Shown here: one piece after another, positions 46,103 to 54,170 of the stretch
Numbering within the stretch: the first letter of the stretch is position 1
Layout of the letters: every line of letters starts with the position of its first letter
Source of the DNA: Hyphomicrobium_A sp044507625
GTDB lineage: Bacteria; Pseudomonadota; Alphaproteobacteria; Rhizobiales; Hyphomicrobiaceae
Assembly (NCBI GenBank): GCA_044507625.1
Contig: JBIQJE010000009.1
Span: forward strand, 1 to 64,000
Length of the DNA stretch: 64,000 nt
Reading direction: 5' to 3'
Position numbers and translations under genes: made by a program
Notes under the pieces: generated by a model
The model's input: only the letters and a program-made list of their open reading frames with translations
Told to the model about the DNA's origin: nothing
Databases searched by the model: none

Positions 46103-46161
46103 CCGGGCCGTCCCGGACATTGCACCCTGCCAGTGCAGGGACGAGGGCGTTGCCTCGTCCC
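46103..46161 (-). promoter_or_regulatory. Candidate guanidine-II (mini-ykkC) riboswitch upstream of sugE/Gdx gene
   Basis: On the minus strand two GC hairpins precede the gene. P1 (46125-46140) is CCCTGC-ACTG-GCAGGG and P2 (46103-46116) is CCGGG-ACGG-CCCGG. An 8-base linker (46117-46124) joins them. P2 has the ACGR tetraloop of guanidine-II riboswitches; P1 has ACTG, one base off the consensus. Before P1, GGGACGAGG / CCTCGTCCC (46138-46161) can form an alternative stem that overlaps P1. Downstream, CTCTTC pairs with GAGGAG and would hide the ribosome site. Confidence 0.5.
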
Positions 46162-46271
46162 CTGATCTAAGCCCCCAGGCCGCGACGTCAAGCGGGCCCT
46201 TTGGCGCAGAGAAGATAGAAGTTTCGTGTGCGGAGTGTGCCTCTTGCTAACCCTATCCGGCGGTTTTCGGG

Positions 46272-46847
46272 TCAGCCCATCGCGCGCCGGTCTTCCGCGT
46301 CGTTCGGCTCGCTGAAACGTAGCTTGTTCCCGAACGGATCGCCGACCTGCATCATCTTCGCATCCCACACGGCCTCTTCCAGGCCGGGCTTATAATACTT
46401 GTAGTCCTTCCCGATGAGCTCGGCGTGATAGGCCGCAATGCCTCGCATCCAGATGAAAACCGTCGAGCCGGGGCTGGCATCGCCGTGGTGCTCGCTGAGG
46501 TGCAGCCTGAGGCCGGCGCGCGAAATCTGCGCATAGAGCGGGAAATTGTCGCTGAAGCGGTGCTCCCAATCGATCGTGAAGCCGAGAAAGTCGACGTAGA
46601 ACTCCTTCGCCTTCTCCACCGAGAAGATGCGCAGGATGGGTATGGCATCCGAGAAACGGATTTCGCCGTCCGCGTGCTTTGCCCGGTCGGCGGCTTCGAT
46701 CTTGGCCGACAGTACGTTCCAGTTCGGCGTCTCGAACTGACGCGCAACGATCTCCAGGCACTCGGCATGGCTGAGCGTTGCGTTTTTCTCGGCGAGGGCT
46801 TCGCGCAGAGCGCGTGCCATCGCCTTGGCATCGGTGAATGTGCGCAT
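46272..46847 (-). CDS. Glyoxalase-superfamily protein with Clp-N-like lead
   Basis: This 191-residue protein has a helical N-terminal part (AMARALREALAEKNATLSHA) and a VOC (glyoxalase/bleomycin-resistance) domain: FSVEKAKEFYVDFLGFTIDW, LRLHLSEHHGD and VGDPFGNKLRFSEP. The His and Glu positions expected for a metal are partly present (HLSEHHGD and LRFSEP). The substrate is unknown. ATG 46847 follows AAGGATCG. Confidence 0.8.
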   Translation of the reverse strand: MRTFTDAKAMARALREALAEKNATLSHAECLEIVARQFETPNWNVLSAKIEAADRAKHADGEIRFSDAIPILRIFSVEKAKEFYVDFLGFTIDWEHRFSDNFPLYAQISRAGLRLHLSEHHGDASPGSTVFIWMRGIAAYHAELIGKDYKYYKPGLEEAVWDAKMMQVGDPFGNKLRFSEPNDAEDRRAMG

Positions 46848-47046
46848 ATCGATCCTTGGGCGTTGCGGGCGAACGAGAAAGATCAGCGCTTGCATTGCCG
46901 ACCCGTTCGCCTTGGAGGCCGAAGGATCAAAGTATCGAAGGATGCATTCACCTAACCCGGAAAGGCGCAAGCGGCGGGCTGCATCGGCCCTGCCGCAGCC
47001 TATGGGCGATCCCGGCCGTCCGTCAATACGCGAGCGGAAAACGGCC

Positions 47047-48093
47047 TTACGGTATGCTGAGCTGATAGGTATGCGTCAGCCACCGGTAGCCGCCTTCCGG
47101 TCGGCGCTCGACATAGCCCAGCGACGGGAAGGGCATGTGATAGCCCTGCACGGGGATCCGGTCGGTTGCCGCCATGTCGTAGATGCGCCGGCGCGTTTCG
47201 ACACCCTGCTCTTTGTCGGAATCGAACACGCAATGCCAGTCCGGCCGCGCCAGCGAGGCCACCTGATGGTGCGCACAGTCGCCCCAGAAGAGCATGGTCT
47301 TGCCATCGCTCTCGAGGATGAACGCCAGGTGTCCCGGGGTATGCCCCGGTGCCGCGAGGGAGCGGATGCCGCTGACGACATCATCGCCTGGCTTGATGAA
47401 GGTAATGCGGTCGCGCACCGGCACGACGTTGGTGCGGAACACGTCCGCCATCAGCTTGCCGAGCTCGCTGGTATGGATGCCTTCCTGCGTCCAGTGGTCG
47501 TACTCGGTGCCGGCGATGACGTAGCGCGCGTTGGAGAAGAGCGGTTTGCCGCCTTCCATGATGCCGCCCACGTGGTCGATATGGCCGTGCGAAATGATCA
47601 CCACATCGATCTGCTCCGGGGTGAACCCGGCGGGCGCGAGTTGCGCGGCGAGCCAGCCGCCGTCCGGCCGCTTCACGAATCCGTTCGCGCCGTTGCCCGT
47701 ATCGAAGAGGACCAGCTCTTTGCCCGTGTTGACGACCATCGGGGTGAACCCCGGCTGATATGTTTTGGGCGGCAGGAGGTTGTCGACCATCAGCTTCTGC
47801 ACGTCCGCCTCGGCGGCGTTGGCGCCGATGATAGGAAATGGCCCGTCGATGAAAGCATCGGAGTCCGGGAGCATCGTCAGCTCGAACGATCCGAGCCTGA
47901 AGCGGCGCCAGGTGGATGCGCCCAGTCCGAGCTTGGGCGCCGATGCCATGGCCGTGGAAGGGAGCAGCGAGGTTGCGAGCGGCAATGCGGCTAGCCCGGT
48001 GGCAGCGCCCAGCAGTCCCCTGCGGGAAATCTGCATTGTCCCGGCGTCGGCCCCGTGCCCGTTCAGCTTCTCAGCCATTGCCACTTTGTCCAT
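47047..48093 (-). CDS. Tat-exported MBL-fold metallohydrolase
   Basis: This 348-residue protein begins with a twin-arginine signal (ISRRGLLGAATGLAALPLA). The metallo-beta-lactamase motif is SHGHIDHVGGI, followed by DTGNGANGF, APGHTPGHLAFIL and FWGDCAHHQV. It resembles AHL lactonase/quorum-quenching MBL proteins in layout, but substrate is unknown. Start codons at 48093 and 48078 are both possible; the ribosome site is not decisive. It is divergent from an AraC regulator with 42 bp between. Confidence 0.85.
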   Translation of the reverse strand: MDKVAMAEKLNGHGADAGTMQISRRGLLGAATGLAALPLATSLLPSTAMASAPKLGLGASTWRRFRLGSFELTMLPDSDAFIDGPFPIIGANAAEADVQKLMVDNLLPPKTYQPGFTPMVVNTGKELVLFDTGNGANGFVKRPDGGWLAAQLAPAGFTPEQIDVVIISHGHIDHVGGIMEGGKPLFSNARYVIAGTEYDHWTQEGIHTSELGKLMADVFRTNVVPVRDRITFIKPGDDVVSGIRSLAAPGHTPGHLAFILESDGKTMLFWGDCAHHQVASLARPDWHCVFDSDKEQGVETRRRIYDMAATDRIPVQGYHMPFPSLGYVERRPEGGYRWLTHTYQLSIP

Positions 48094-48135
48094 CCTCTGC
48101 AACCTTGCCGGCGTCCCACACAGCAGAGGATAGCG

Positions 48136-48912
48136 ATGGCCATTCGGGGCGCCTTGAACGAACGTGCTGCGGCGCCGCCGGCGTCAGCCGCCAGCCTTTG
48201 GCATGTCGATGCCGGCTGGGCGATGTTTGCCGGCCCGCTGCATCACAATGCGCTCCATGCCCACAGCGCCGCCGTCTACCTCGCCGGGCTCTACGGGACG
48301 TTCCGGCTCCGCATCCGCGACGGTGACTGGGTCCTCTGCCGCAGCGCGGTCATCCGCGCGGGCACGCCGTACGAGTTCGATGTCGCGGGCGATCCGCTCG
48401 GGGTTTTCTATCTCGAGCCCAATCTTGGCGGTGCAGACGCGCTCGCCGTGCTCACCGGCAGCAATGAGGAAATCGGCGGCGCGCTGGTCGGCCGGCGCGA
48501 TCGCTCCCTGCTGCGGGCGTGCTTCGAGCGCCGTTCCGATGCCGGTGAGATGCACGCCGCTATGATGGAGCTGCTGCAGTACGGCGCCCGCCGCACGCAC
48601 CGCAGCGTCGACATGCGTATCACGCGTGCCGTCGAGCAAATGCAAATGCTGACGCCGGAATCGTACGCGACGGTCTCGGCCGCGGAGGCCGCGGGGCTGT
48701 CGGCGTCACGCTTCCAGCACCTGTTCACGCGGGAGGTCGGCGTTCCATTCCGGCGCTATCGCCTTTGGCACCGCCTGCGCATGGCCATCCGCGAGGCTGC
48801 GCGGGGCGCGAGCCTGACGAATGCCGCCCACACGGCCGGATTTGCCGATCAGGCGCATTTCAGCCGCGCATTCCGGGCGGCCTTCGGCGCACCGCCCTCG
48901 CGCGGCCTCTAG
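48136..48912 (+). CDS. AraC-family transcriptional regulator
   Basis: This 258-residue regulator has an N-terminal cupin-like sensor (LHHNALHAHSAAVYLAGLYG) and a C-terminal pair of helix-turn-helix motifs (VSAAEAAGLSASRFQHLFTR, then LTNAAHTAGFADQAHFSRAF, RAAFGAPPSR). It probably controls the divergent MBL-fold gene and perhaps itself; this is inference from the arrangement. ATG 48136 is chosen because GAGGATAG lies upstream. Its stop codon is the TAG that begins a palindromic repeat cluster. Confidence 0.88.
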   Translation: MAIRGALNERAAAPPASAASLWHVDAGWAMFAGPLHHNALHAHSAAVYLAGLYGTFRLRIRDGDWVLCRSAVIRAGTPYEFDVAGDPLGVFYLEPNLGGADALAVLTGSNEEIGGALVGRRDRSLLRACFERRSDAGEMHAAMMELLQYGARRTHRSVDMRITRAVEQMQMLTPESYATVSAAEAAGLSASRFQHLFTREVGVPFRRYRLWHRLRMAIREAARGASLTNAAHTAGFADQAHFSRAFRAAFGAPPSRGL

Positions 48913-48913
48913 C

Positions 48914-49068
48914 GTGCTTCCGGAAAAGTGGACACCGGTTTTCCGACAAGAAGCACGTCACGTAATCCCGTGCTTCCGGAAAAGTGGACACCGGTTTTCC
49001 GACAAGAAGCACGTCACGTAATCCCGTGCTTCCGGAAAAGTGGGCACCGGTTTTCCGACGAGAAGCAC
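48914..49068. repeat. Tandem triplet of RIME-like palindromes after the AraC gene
   Basis: Three near-identical 43-bp palindromes lie at 48914-48956, 48970-49012 and 49026-49068. Starts are 56 bp apart, with a GTCACGTAATCCC spacer. Each pairs GTGCTTC(C) with (G)AAGCAC around GGAAAAGTGGACACCGGTTTTCC (split). A truncated piece (CCCCTTCCGGAA) follows at 49071-49082. Confidence 0.92.
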
Positions 49069-49110
49069 GCCCCTTCCGGAAACGTAGGAACGCAACGACC
49101 GGAGTGCGCC

Positions 49111-49761
49111 TTGACCATCGCCATTTCACGCCTCAACGCCGGCTCGGACTCGCGCTTCGATGCGGCGATCGGCATTTATCGCGATGCAATCGATCCATCG
49201 GAGCAGAAGTCGCCCGACGTGCTGCGCGCCCAAATCGAGGATTCCCGCTTCAACTTCCTCGTTGCCGAGAAGGAGGGCGTCGTCGTCGGCTTCGCCATCG
49301 TGTTCATACCGGCGTCGCGCGATTTCTGGCTGCTCGAATATATGGCTGTCGATGCAACGGCGCGCTCGTCCGGTTTCGGATCGCACCTCTTCGCGGCCGC
49401 CATCGCGTATGGCGCCCGGCATACCGATAACGCGCCCGGGATCCTGGAAGTTGAAAAGCCGGGCGGCGGCGTTGGCGAGGCCGATCCCATGCGCCGCCGC
49501 CTATCCTTCTATGACAGGAAGGGCTGCCGCATGGTCAGCGGGCTCGATTACATCCTGCCGCCGCTTATGCCGGGCACCACGCCGCCGCCGATGATGCTGC
49601 TCGTCCACGACGCGCCGGACCGCACGGCGCTCGGACGGGCGACGCTGGCGGGCTGGCTGGCAACGCTCTACCGCGACGTCTACGGCCAGCGCACGGACGA
49701 TCCCCGCCTCGCCGCGATGCTGGCGCCGCTTCCCGATCCCGTCGCCCTCACGGGCATCTGA
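49111..49761 (+). CDS. GNAT-family N-acetyltransferase
   Basis: This 216-residue protein has a GNAT core: FNFLVAEKEGVVVGFAIVF, LLEYMAVDATARSSGFGSHL (acetyl-CoA loop R-x-x-G-x-G) and ILEVEKPGG. A C-terminal extension (PPMMLLVHDAPDRTALGRAT) is unusual for a small GNAT. I take TTG 49111, with GGAG eight bases upstream. The upstream in-frame stretch is repeat-derived and unlikely to be coding. Substrate unknown. Confidence 0.8.
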   Translation: MTIAISRLNAGSDSRFDAAIGIYRDAIDPSEQKSPDVLRAQIEDSRFNFLVAEKEGVVVGFAIVFIPASRDFWLLEYMAVDATARSSGFGSHLFAAAIAYGARHTDNAPGILEVEKPGGGVGEADPMRRRLSFYDRKGCRMVSGLDYILPPLMPGTTPPPMMLLVHDAPDRTALGRATLAGWLATLYRDVYGQRTDDPRLAAMLAPLPDPVALTGI

Positions 49762-49845
49762 CCGCCGACAGCGCGCGCGTAGAGGCTGCTCGCGTGACAG
49801 GCCCGGTGATGTGCGTATAGTGCGGCCGAACTCAGCCAGGGCCCC

Positions 49846-50811
49846 ATGATGCCGACCTCAGACGTCACGAAGACTGCCGCCCGCGCGCATGCCCTCGAGG
49901 TAGCGCCGCTGCACCCGGCCAAGTCGTTCCAGGATCTCATTTTCGCCCTGCAGCGCTTCTGGGCGGAGCAGGGCTGCGTCGTCCTGCAGCCCTACGACAT
50001 GGAGGTTGGCGCCGGCACGTTCCATCCCGCGACGACCTTGCGCGCGCTGGGTCCCAAGCCGTGGAACGCCTGCTACGTGCAGCCGTCCCGCCGCCCCAAG
50101 GACGGCCGCTACGGCGAGAACCCGAATCGCCTGCAGCACTACTACCAGCTCCAGGCGATCATGAAGCCGGCTCCCGCCGACATCCAGGACCTCTACCTCG
50201 AAAGTCTGCGCCGCATCGGCCTCGTGCCGGAGCTGCACGACATCCGCTTCGTGGAGGACGACTGGGAAAGCCCGACCCTCGGCGCCTGGGGCCTCGGCTG
50301 GGAGGTGTGGTGCGATGGCATGGAGGTGACGCAGTTCACCTACTTCCAGCAGGTGGGCGGCTTCGATTGCGACATCGTCGCGGCCGAGATCACCTATGGC
50401 CTTGAACGGCTTGCCATGTACGTCCAGGGCGTCGACCGGGTGTTCGATCTGTCCTTCAACGGCCGCAAGGATCAGCGCGCGCTCTCCTATGGCGACGTGT
50501 TTCTCCAGGCCGAGCAGGAATACTCGCGCTTCAACTTCGAGCACGCCGACACGACCCTTTTGCTCCAGCACTTCACCGACGCGGAGAAGGAGTGCAAGGC
50601 GCTGCTGGACAAGGGCGAAACGCCCGAAGGCCGCCACCTGATGGCGCTGCCGGCCTACGACCAGTGCATCAAGGCCTCGCACATTTTCAACCTGCTGGAT
50701 GCCCGCGGCGTCATTTCCGTCACCGAGCGGCAGAGCTATATTCTGCGCGTGCGCGAGCTGGCCAAGGCCTGCTGCGCCGCATGGCTCAAGACCGCGGGAG
50801 GCGGTGCATGA
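49846..50811 (+). CDS. glyQ: Glycyl-tRNA synthetase alpha subunit
   Basis: This 321-residue subunit of the alpha2beta2 enzyme holds the class II catalytic core. SFQDLIFALQRFWAEQGCVV, YDMEVGAGTFHPATTLRALG, VQPSRRPKDGRYGENPNRLQ and TYGLERLAMYVQGV are unmistakable. Two small genes separate it from glyS, which is normal in this group. The stop overlaps the next ATG (ATGA), so translation is coupled. Confidence 0.98.
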   Translation: MMPTSDVTKTAARAHALEVAPLHPAKSFQDLIFALQRFWAEQGCVVLQPYDMEVGAGTFHPATTLRALGPKPWNACYVQPSRRPKDGRYGENPNRLQHYYQLQAIMKPAPADIQDLYLESLRRIGLVPELHDIRFVEDDWESPTLGAWGLGWEVWCDGMEVTQFTYFQQVGGFDCDIVAAEITYGLERLAMYVQGVDRVFDLSFNGRKDQRALSYGDVFLQAEQEYSRFNFEHADTTLLLQHFTDAEKECKALLDKGETPEGRHLMALPAYDQCIKASHIFNLLDARGVISVTERQSYILRVRELAKACCAAWLKTAGGGA

Positions 50812-51035
50812 TCTCTCCGATTGTTACCGGCGCACTGGCGATTGCGGTGCCTGCTCTGCTGGTGGCCTACTTCGCTTTCTTTTGGCGCCGGCGCCCGATT
50901 TTCTGGTTCGTTGTCGCGCTGGTGCTGGTAGCGCTGGGCTATCTCGGATCGACGGGCGCGTTGGAGGATATCGGCACCGCGATCATCGGCGAAGGGCCGG
51001 TCACCGTGCCCGAGCCTTCGCCTGTCTCACCCTGA
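50808..51035 (+). CDS. Small membrane protein between glyQ and glyS
   Basis: This 75-residue protein has two transmembrane helices (VTGALAIAVPALLVAYFAFF and FWFVVALVLVALGYLGS) separated by WRRRPI. Its ATG overlaps the glyQ stop (ATGA). A short acidic, Pro-rich tail ends the protein. Function unknown; the position suggests simple co-expression with glycyl-tRNA synthetase. Confidence 0.7.
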   Translation: MISPIVTGALAIAVPALLVAYFAFFWRRRPIFWFVVALVLVALGYLGSTGALEDIGTAIIGEGPVTVPEPSPVSP

Positions 51036-51038
51036 GGA

Positions 51039-51521
51039 ATGGCGCTCGCACCCTATACGAAAACCGAGCCGCCGCCCGCCGACAAGCTGCCGGTGATCAC
51101 GCCGCGCGCAATCTCGTGGACGTCGCGCGTCTGGCGCCACGGCCCGGCGGGCGTCGTGCCGCTGTTCAAGATCGATCTGGCGCTCGACGTCGCCGCGATC
51201 GAGGATCGCGCCCTGCAGGAGGCGCTGCGTCCCTTCGAGCCGCAATTGCAGCGGTTCGCGCTCTACGTCCTGCATCCGGAAGAATCAAAGCCCCTCGCGC
51301 CCTGGGCGGTCGGCCGCTTCGACGTCGATGAGAAGAGCGCTTTCATCTTCCTGCACGATTTTCTTGCCGCTCCCAATGGCATGCTGATGCTCAATCTCCT
51401 GCAGGCTCAAGGCGCCGCCACCGAGTTCATCCTGAGCCTCGTGCCGATGACGGTGGAGCGAAAGCGCATTCTGTTTGCCGTTCCGGACTACGATCTCGGC
51501 GTGCGCGCGCCCATCGGCTGA
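51039..51521 (+). CDS. Conserved protein between glyQ and glyS, function unknown
   Basis: This 160-residue soluble protein begins MALAPYTKTEPPPADKLPVI and has no clear motif. FDVDEKSAFIFLHDFLAAPN and FILSLVPMTVERKRILFAVP look folded. It lies three bases after the small membrane protein and before glyS, so it sits in the glyQ-glyS operon. I do not know its job. Confidence 0.7.
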   Translation: MALAPYTKTEPPPADKLPVITPRAISWTSRVWRHGPAGVVPLFKIDLALDVAAIEDRALQEALRPFEPQLQRFALYVLHPEESKPLAPWAVGRFDVDEKSAFIFLHDFLAAPNGMLMLNLLQAQGAATEFILSLVPMTVERKRILFAVPDYDLGVRAPIG

Positions 51522-51689
51522 TCCACTGACCCTGCGCAGGCATGTTGTCGCCATGAACGGCGCAGCCGGCACCTACGCGCGCTGACGCGATGCCAATGCG
51601 TCGACCCCTGAGATCATTGCCCGGGGCGCTATCATCACGTATGAGTGCGCCTCCCCTTGAAGGCCGTCAGGAAAGCCCCGGAACACACC

Positions 51690-53963
51690 ATGTCTGAGCT
51701 GCTGCTCGAGCTCTTCTCCGAAGAAATCCCCGCCCGCTTGCAGGTGCGCGCCGCCGAGGATTTGCGCCGCCTCATGGTCGATGGCCTCAAGGCCCGCGGC
51801 CTGGAGACGGGCGAGGCGAAGAGCTTCGCAACGCCCCGGCGCCTGGCACTCGTCATCGCGGATGTGCCGAAGAAGTCGCCGGCGATCTCGGAGGAGCGCA
51901 AGGGCCCGCGCACGAATGCGCCTGAGCAGGCCGTGCTGGGCTTCCTGAAGGCGGCGGGGCTCGCTTCCATCGACGAAGCCGTCGTCGTCAACGACGGGAA
52001 GAAGGGCGATTATTACCTCGCGCGCATCGAGAAGCCGGGCCGCCCGGCGGGCGAGATCATCGCCGAGGTGCTGCGCGAGACGATCCTCAATTTCCCCTGG
52101 CCGAAATCCATGCGCTTCAACGCCAAGCTCGACGGCGGCGGCGAGCTGCGCTGGATCCGTCCGCTGCATTCCATCATCCTTTTGCTCGACGGCAAGGTCG
52201 TCCCGTTCGAGATCGCCGGCATCAAATCCGGCGCGACGACGCGCGGTCACCGCTTCATGGGCGGCGAAGCGTTCAAGGTGACGGGCTTCGCCGACTATGA
52301 GAAGCAACTCAAGGCGAACAAGGTTGTGCTCGACTTTGCGACGCGCGCCGCTGCGATCAACGAGGCCGCGCACACGCTCGCCAAGGATGCCAAGCTGACG
52401 CTCGTCGAGGATGACGCGCTCGCCGCCGAGAACGCGGGCCTCACCGAATGGCCGACCGTGCTCATGGGCGAGTTCGACAAGTCGTTCCTCGACGTGCCCG
52501 CCGAGTGCCTGACCAGCGCCATGCGCACGCACCAGAAGTGCTTCTCGCTGCGCCACGGCAAGAAGCTCGCCAACCGTTTCCTGCTCGTCTCGAACCTCAA
52601 GGCCAGGGACGGCGGCAAGACCATCGTCGCAGGCAACGAGAAGGTCATCGCCGCTCGCCTGTCGGATGCGAAGTTCTTCTGGGAGACGGACCTCAAGAAG
52701 ACGCTCGACGACATGCGCGACGAGCTGAAGGGCATCACCTTCCACGAAAAGCTCGGCACGCAGTTCGAGCGCACCGAGCGTGTGAAGGAGCTGGCCCACC
52801 AGATCGCCACCGAGCAGGAGCTGTGCGAGGCGGCACTCGCCTTGCGTGCGGGCGAATTATCGAAGGCAGACCTCGTCTCCGGCATGGTCGGCGAGTTCCC
52901 CGAGCTGCAAGGCCTGATGGGCCGCTACTACGCGGAAGCGGAACGCATCGCGCCGGAGATCGCGCGCGCCATCGAGCTGCACTACAAGCCGAAGGGCCCG
53001 ACGGACTCCGTGCCGCTGGAGAGCGAAGGCGACGGCGCCGCCGTGGCCGTGGCGCTGGCCGATAAGCTCGACATGCTCGTTGGCTTCTGGGCCATCGGCG
53101 AGAAGCCGACCGGTTCGGGCGATCCCTATCAGCTCCGCCGCGCCGCGCTGGGCGTTATCCGCCTGGTGCTCGACAACGACCTGCGCATGCAACTAATGAA
53201 GCAGCTTTTGCTGCCATTTATGCAGCTCCTGCTCACTCTGAAGAGTAAGGCTCTCGATGTCGAGCTGCGTGCAGCTTATGCGGAGCAAGCCGAACTTGTG
53301 ATCGACTATATCGAGAAAACCGGGCACCGACCAACGTCTTCGAGCAAGTCCGCCCCTTCTTCGGGATCTGACGAAGAACGCGCGACGCGCAAGGAGGCTC
53401 TCAAGCGGCAATACTTAGCTGAGAGTAAGAAACTGTCTGAGGACCTCCTCACATTCTTCGCCGAACGCCTGAAGGTCTACCTGCGCGACAAGGGTGCGCG
53501 CCATGACCTGATCGACGCCATCTTCTCGCTGCCCGGCCAGGACGACCTCGCGCTCATCGTCAAGCGCGTGGAGGCGCTCACCGAGCTGCTCGCCACCGAA
53601 GACGGCGCCAACCTGCTCGCAGGTGTGAAGCGCGCGCAGAACATCCTCACCATCGAGGAAAAGAAAGACAAGACGAGCTACGCGGGCGACTATGACGCCG
53701 CGCTGCTGCAGCTTCCGGAGGAGCAGGCGCTGGCCGCCGCCATCGACAAGGTGAAGCACGACACCGCCGCCGCGCTCAGCGTTGAAAACTTCGCCGGCGC
53801 CATGCGCGCGCTGGCCGAGCTGCGCCCGCCCGTCGATGCGTTCTTCGATAAGGTGACGGTGAACGCCGACGATCCGGCGCTGCGCAAGAACCGGCTGCAC
53901 CTGCTGTCGCAGATCCGCGCTGCAACTCTGAACGTCGCCGACTTCACCAAGATTGCTGGCTAA
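51690..53963 (+). CDS. glyS: Glycyl-tRNA synthetase beta subunit with an inserted segment
   Basis: This 757-residue subunit binds tRNA and completes the alpha2beta2 enzyme. LLLELFSEEIPARLQVRAAE starts the protein, YYLARIEKPGRPAGE follows, and DRLKVYLR-like text marks the anticodon-binding part (ERLKVYLRDKGARHDLIDAI). The family is usually near 690-710 residues. About 80 extra residues (roughly 501-582, bases 53190-53435) lie between RRAALGVIRLVLDND and the ERLKVYLR block. They contain Ser-rich SSSKSAPSSGSDEERATRK and a lower-GC codon set. ATG 51690 is chosen. Confidence 0.97.
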   Translation: MSELLLELFSEEIPARLQVRAAEDLRRLMVDGLKARGLETGEAKSFATPRRLALVIADVPKKSPAISEERKGPRTNAPEQAVLGFLKAAGLASIDEAVVVNDGKKGDYYLARIEKPGRPAGEIIAEVLRETILNFPWPKSMRFNAKLDGGGELRWIRPLHSIILLLDGKVVPFEIAGIKSGATTRGHRFMGGEAFKVTGFADYEKQLKANKVVLDFATRAAAINEAAHTLAKDAKLTLVEDDALAAENAGLTEWPTVLMGEFDKSFLDVPAECLTSAMRTHQKCFSLRHGKKLANRFLLVSNLKARDGGKTIVAGNEKVIAARLSDAKFFWETDLKKTLDDMRDELKGITFHEKLGTQFERTERVKELAHQIATEQELCEAALALRAGELSKADLVSGMVGEFPELQGLMGRYYAEAERIAPEIARAIELHYKPKGPTDSVPLESEGDGAAVAVALADKLDMLVGFWAIGEKPTGSGDPYQLRRAALGVIRLVLDNDLRMQLMKQLLLPFMQLLLTLKSKALDVELRAAYAEQAELVIDYIEKTGHRPTSSSKSAPSSGSDEERATRKEALKRQYLAESKKLSEDLLTFFAERLKVYLRDKGARHDLIDAIFSLPGQDDLALIVKRVEALTELLATEDGANLLAGVKRAQNILTIEEKKDKTSYAGDYDAALLQLPEEQALAAAIDKVKHDTAAALSVENFAGAMRALAELRPPVDAFFDKVTVNADDPALRKNRLHLLSQIRAATLNVADFTKIAG

Positions 53964-53975
53964 ACCAACAACCCT

Positions 53976-54117
53976 GTCATCCCGGGCGCAGCGAGCGTCG
54001 CGAGCAAGACCCGGGACCCAGCGTGAGAATTTGCCATCGGCCCGATAAAGTGTCTGCGACACGCCTTACGCGAGGTCCCGGATAGCCGCTCACACTGTTC
54101 GCAACTTCCGGAATGAC
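53976..54117. repeat. 142-bp inverted-end intergenic element after glyS
   Basis: GTCATCCCGGGCG at the left end mirrors CTTCCGGAATGAC at the right end. Inside are two related CCCGGGACC/GGTCCCGG pieces. The pattern resembles common Rhizobiales 'TCATCCCGG' intergenic repeats. Confidence 0.6.
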
Positions 54118-54170
54118 CGGGCGTGCAGAGAACGCACAACTGCGTAGAGTTTGGGAGGCGCCAGAAACCC

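Noticed and set aside
46079..46120. Longer start of the SMR gene at 46120
   Set aside because: It would put the P2 hairpin and ribosome site into coding sequence and add a basic lead not seen in SugE/Gdx. ATG 46078 has GAGGAG upstream.
48914..49068. CRISPR array
   Set aside because: Repeats are palindromic 43-mers with identical 13-bp spacers, only three copies, and no cas genes. Spacer identity is opposite to CRISPR behaviour.
53190..53436. Frameshift or separate gene inside glyS
   Set aside because: The frame is continuous and the protein resumes with perfect GlyS text after the segment, so it is an insertion, not a break.
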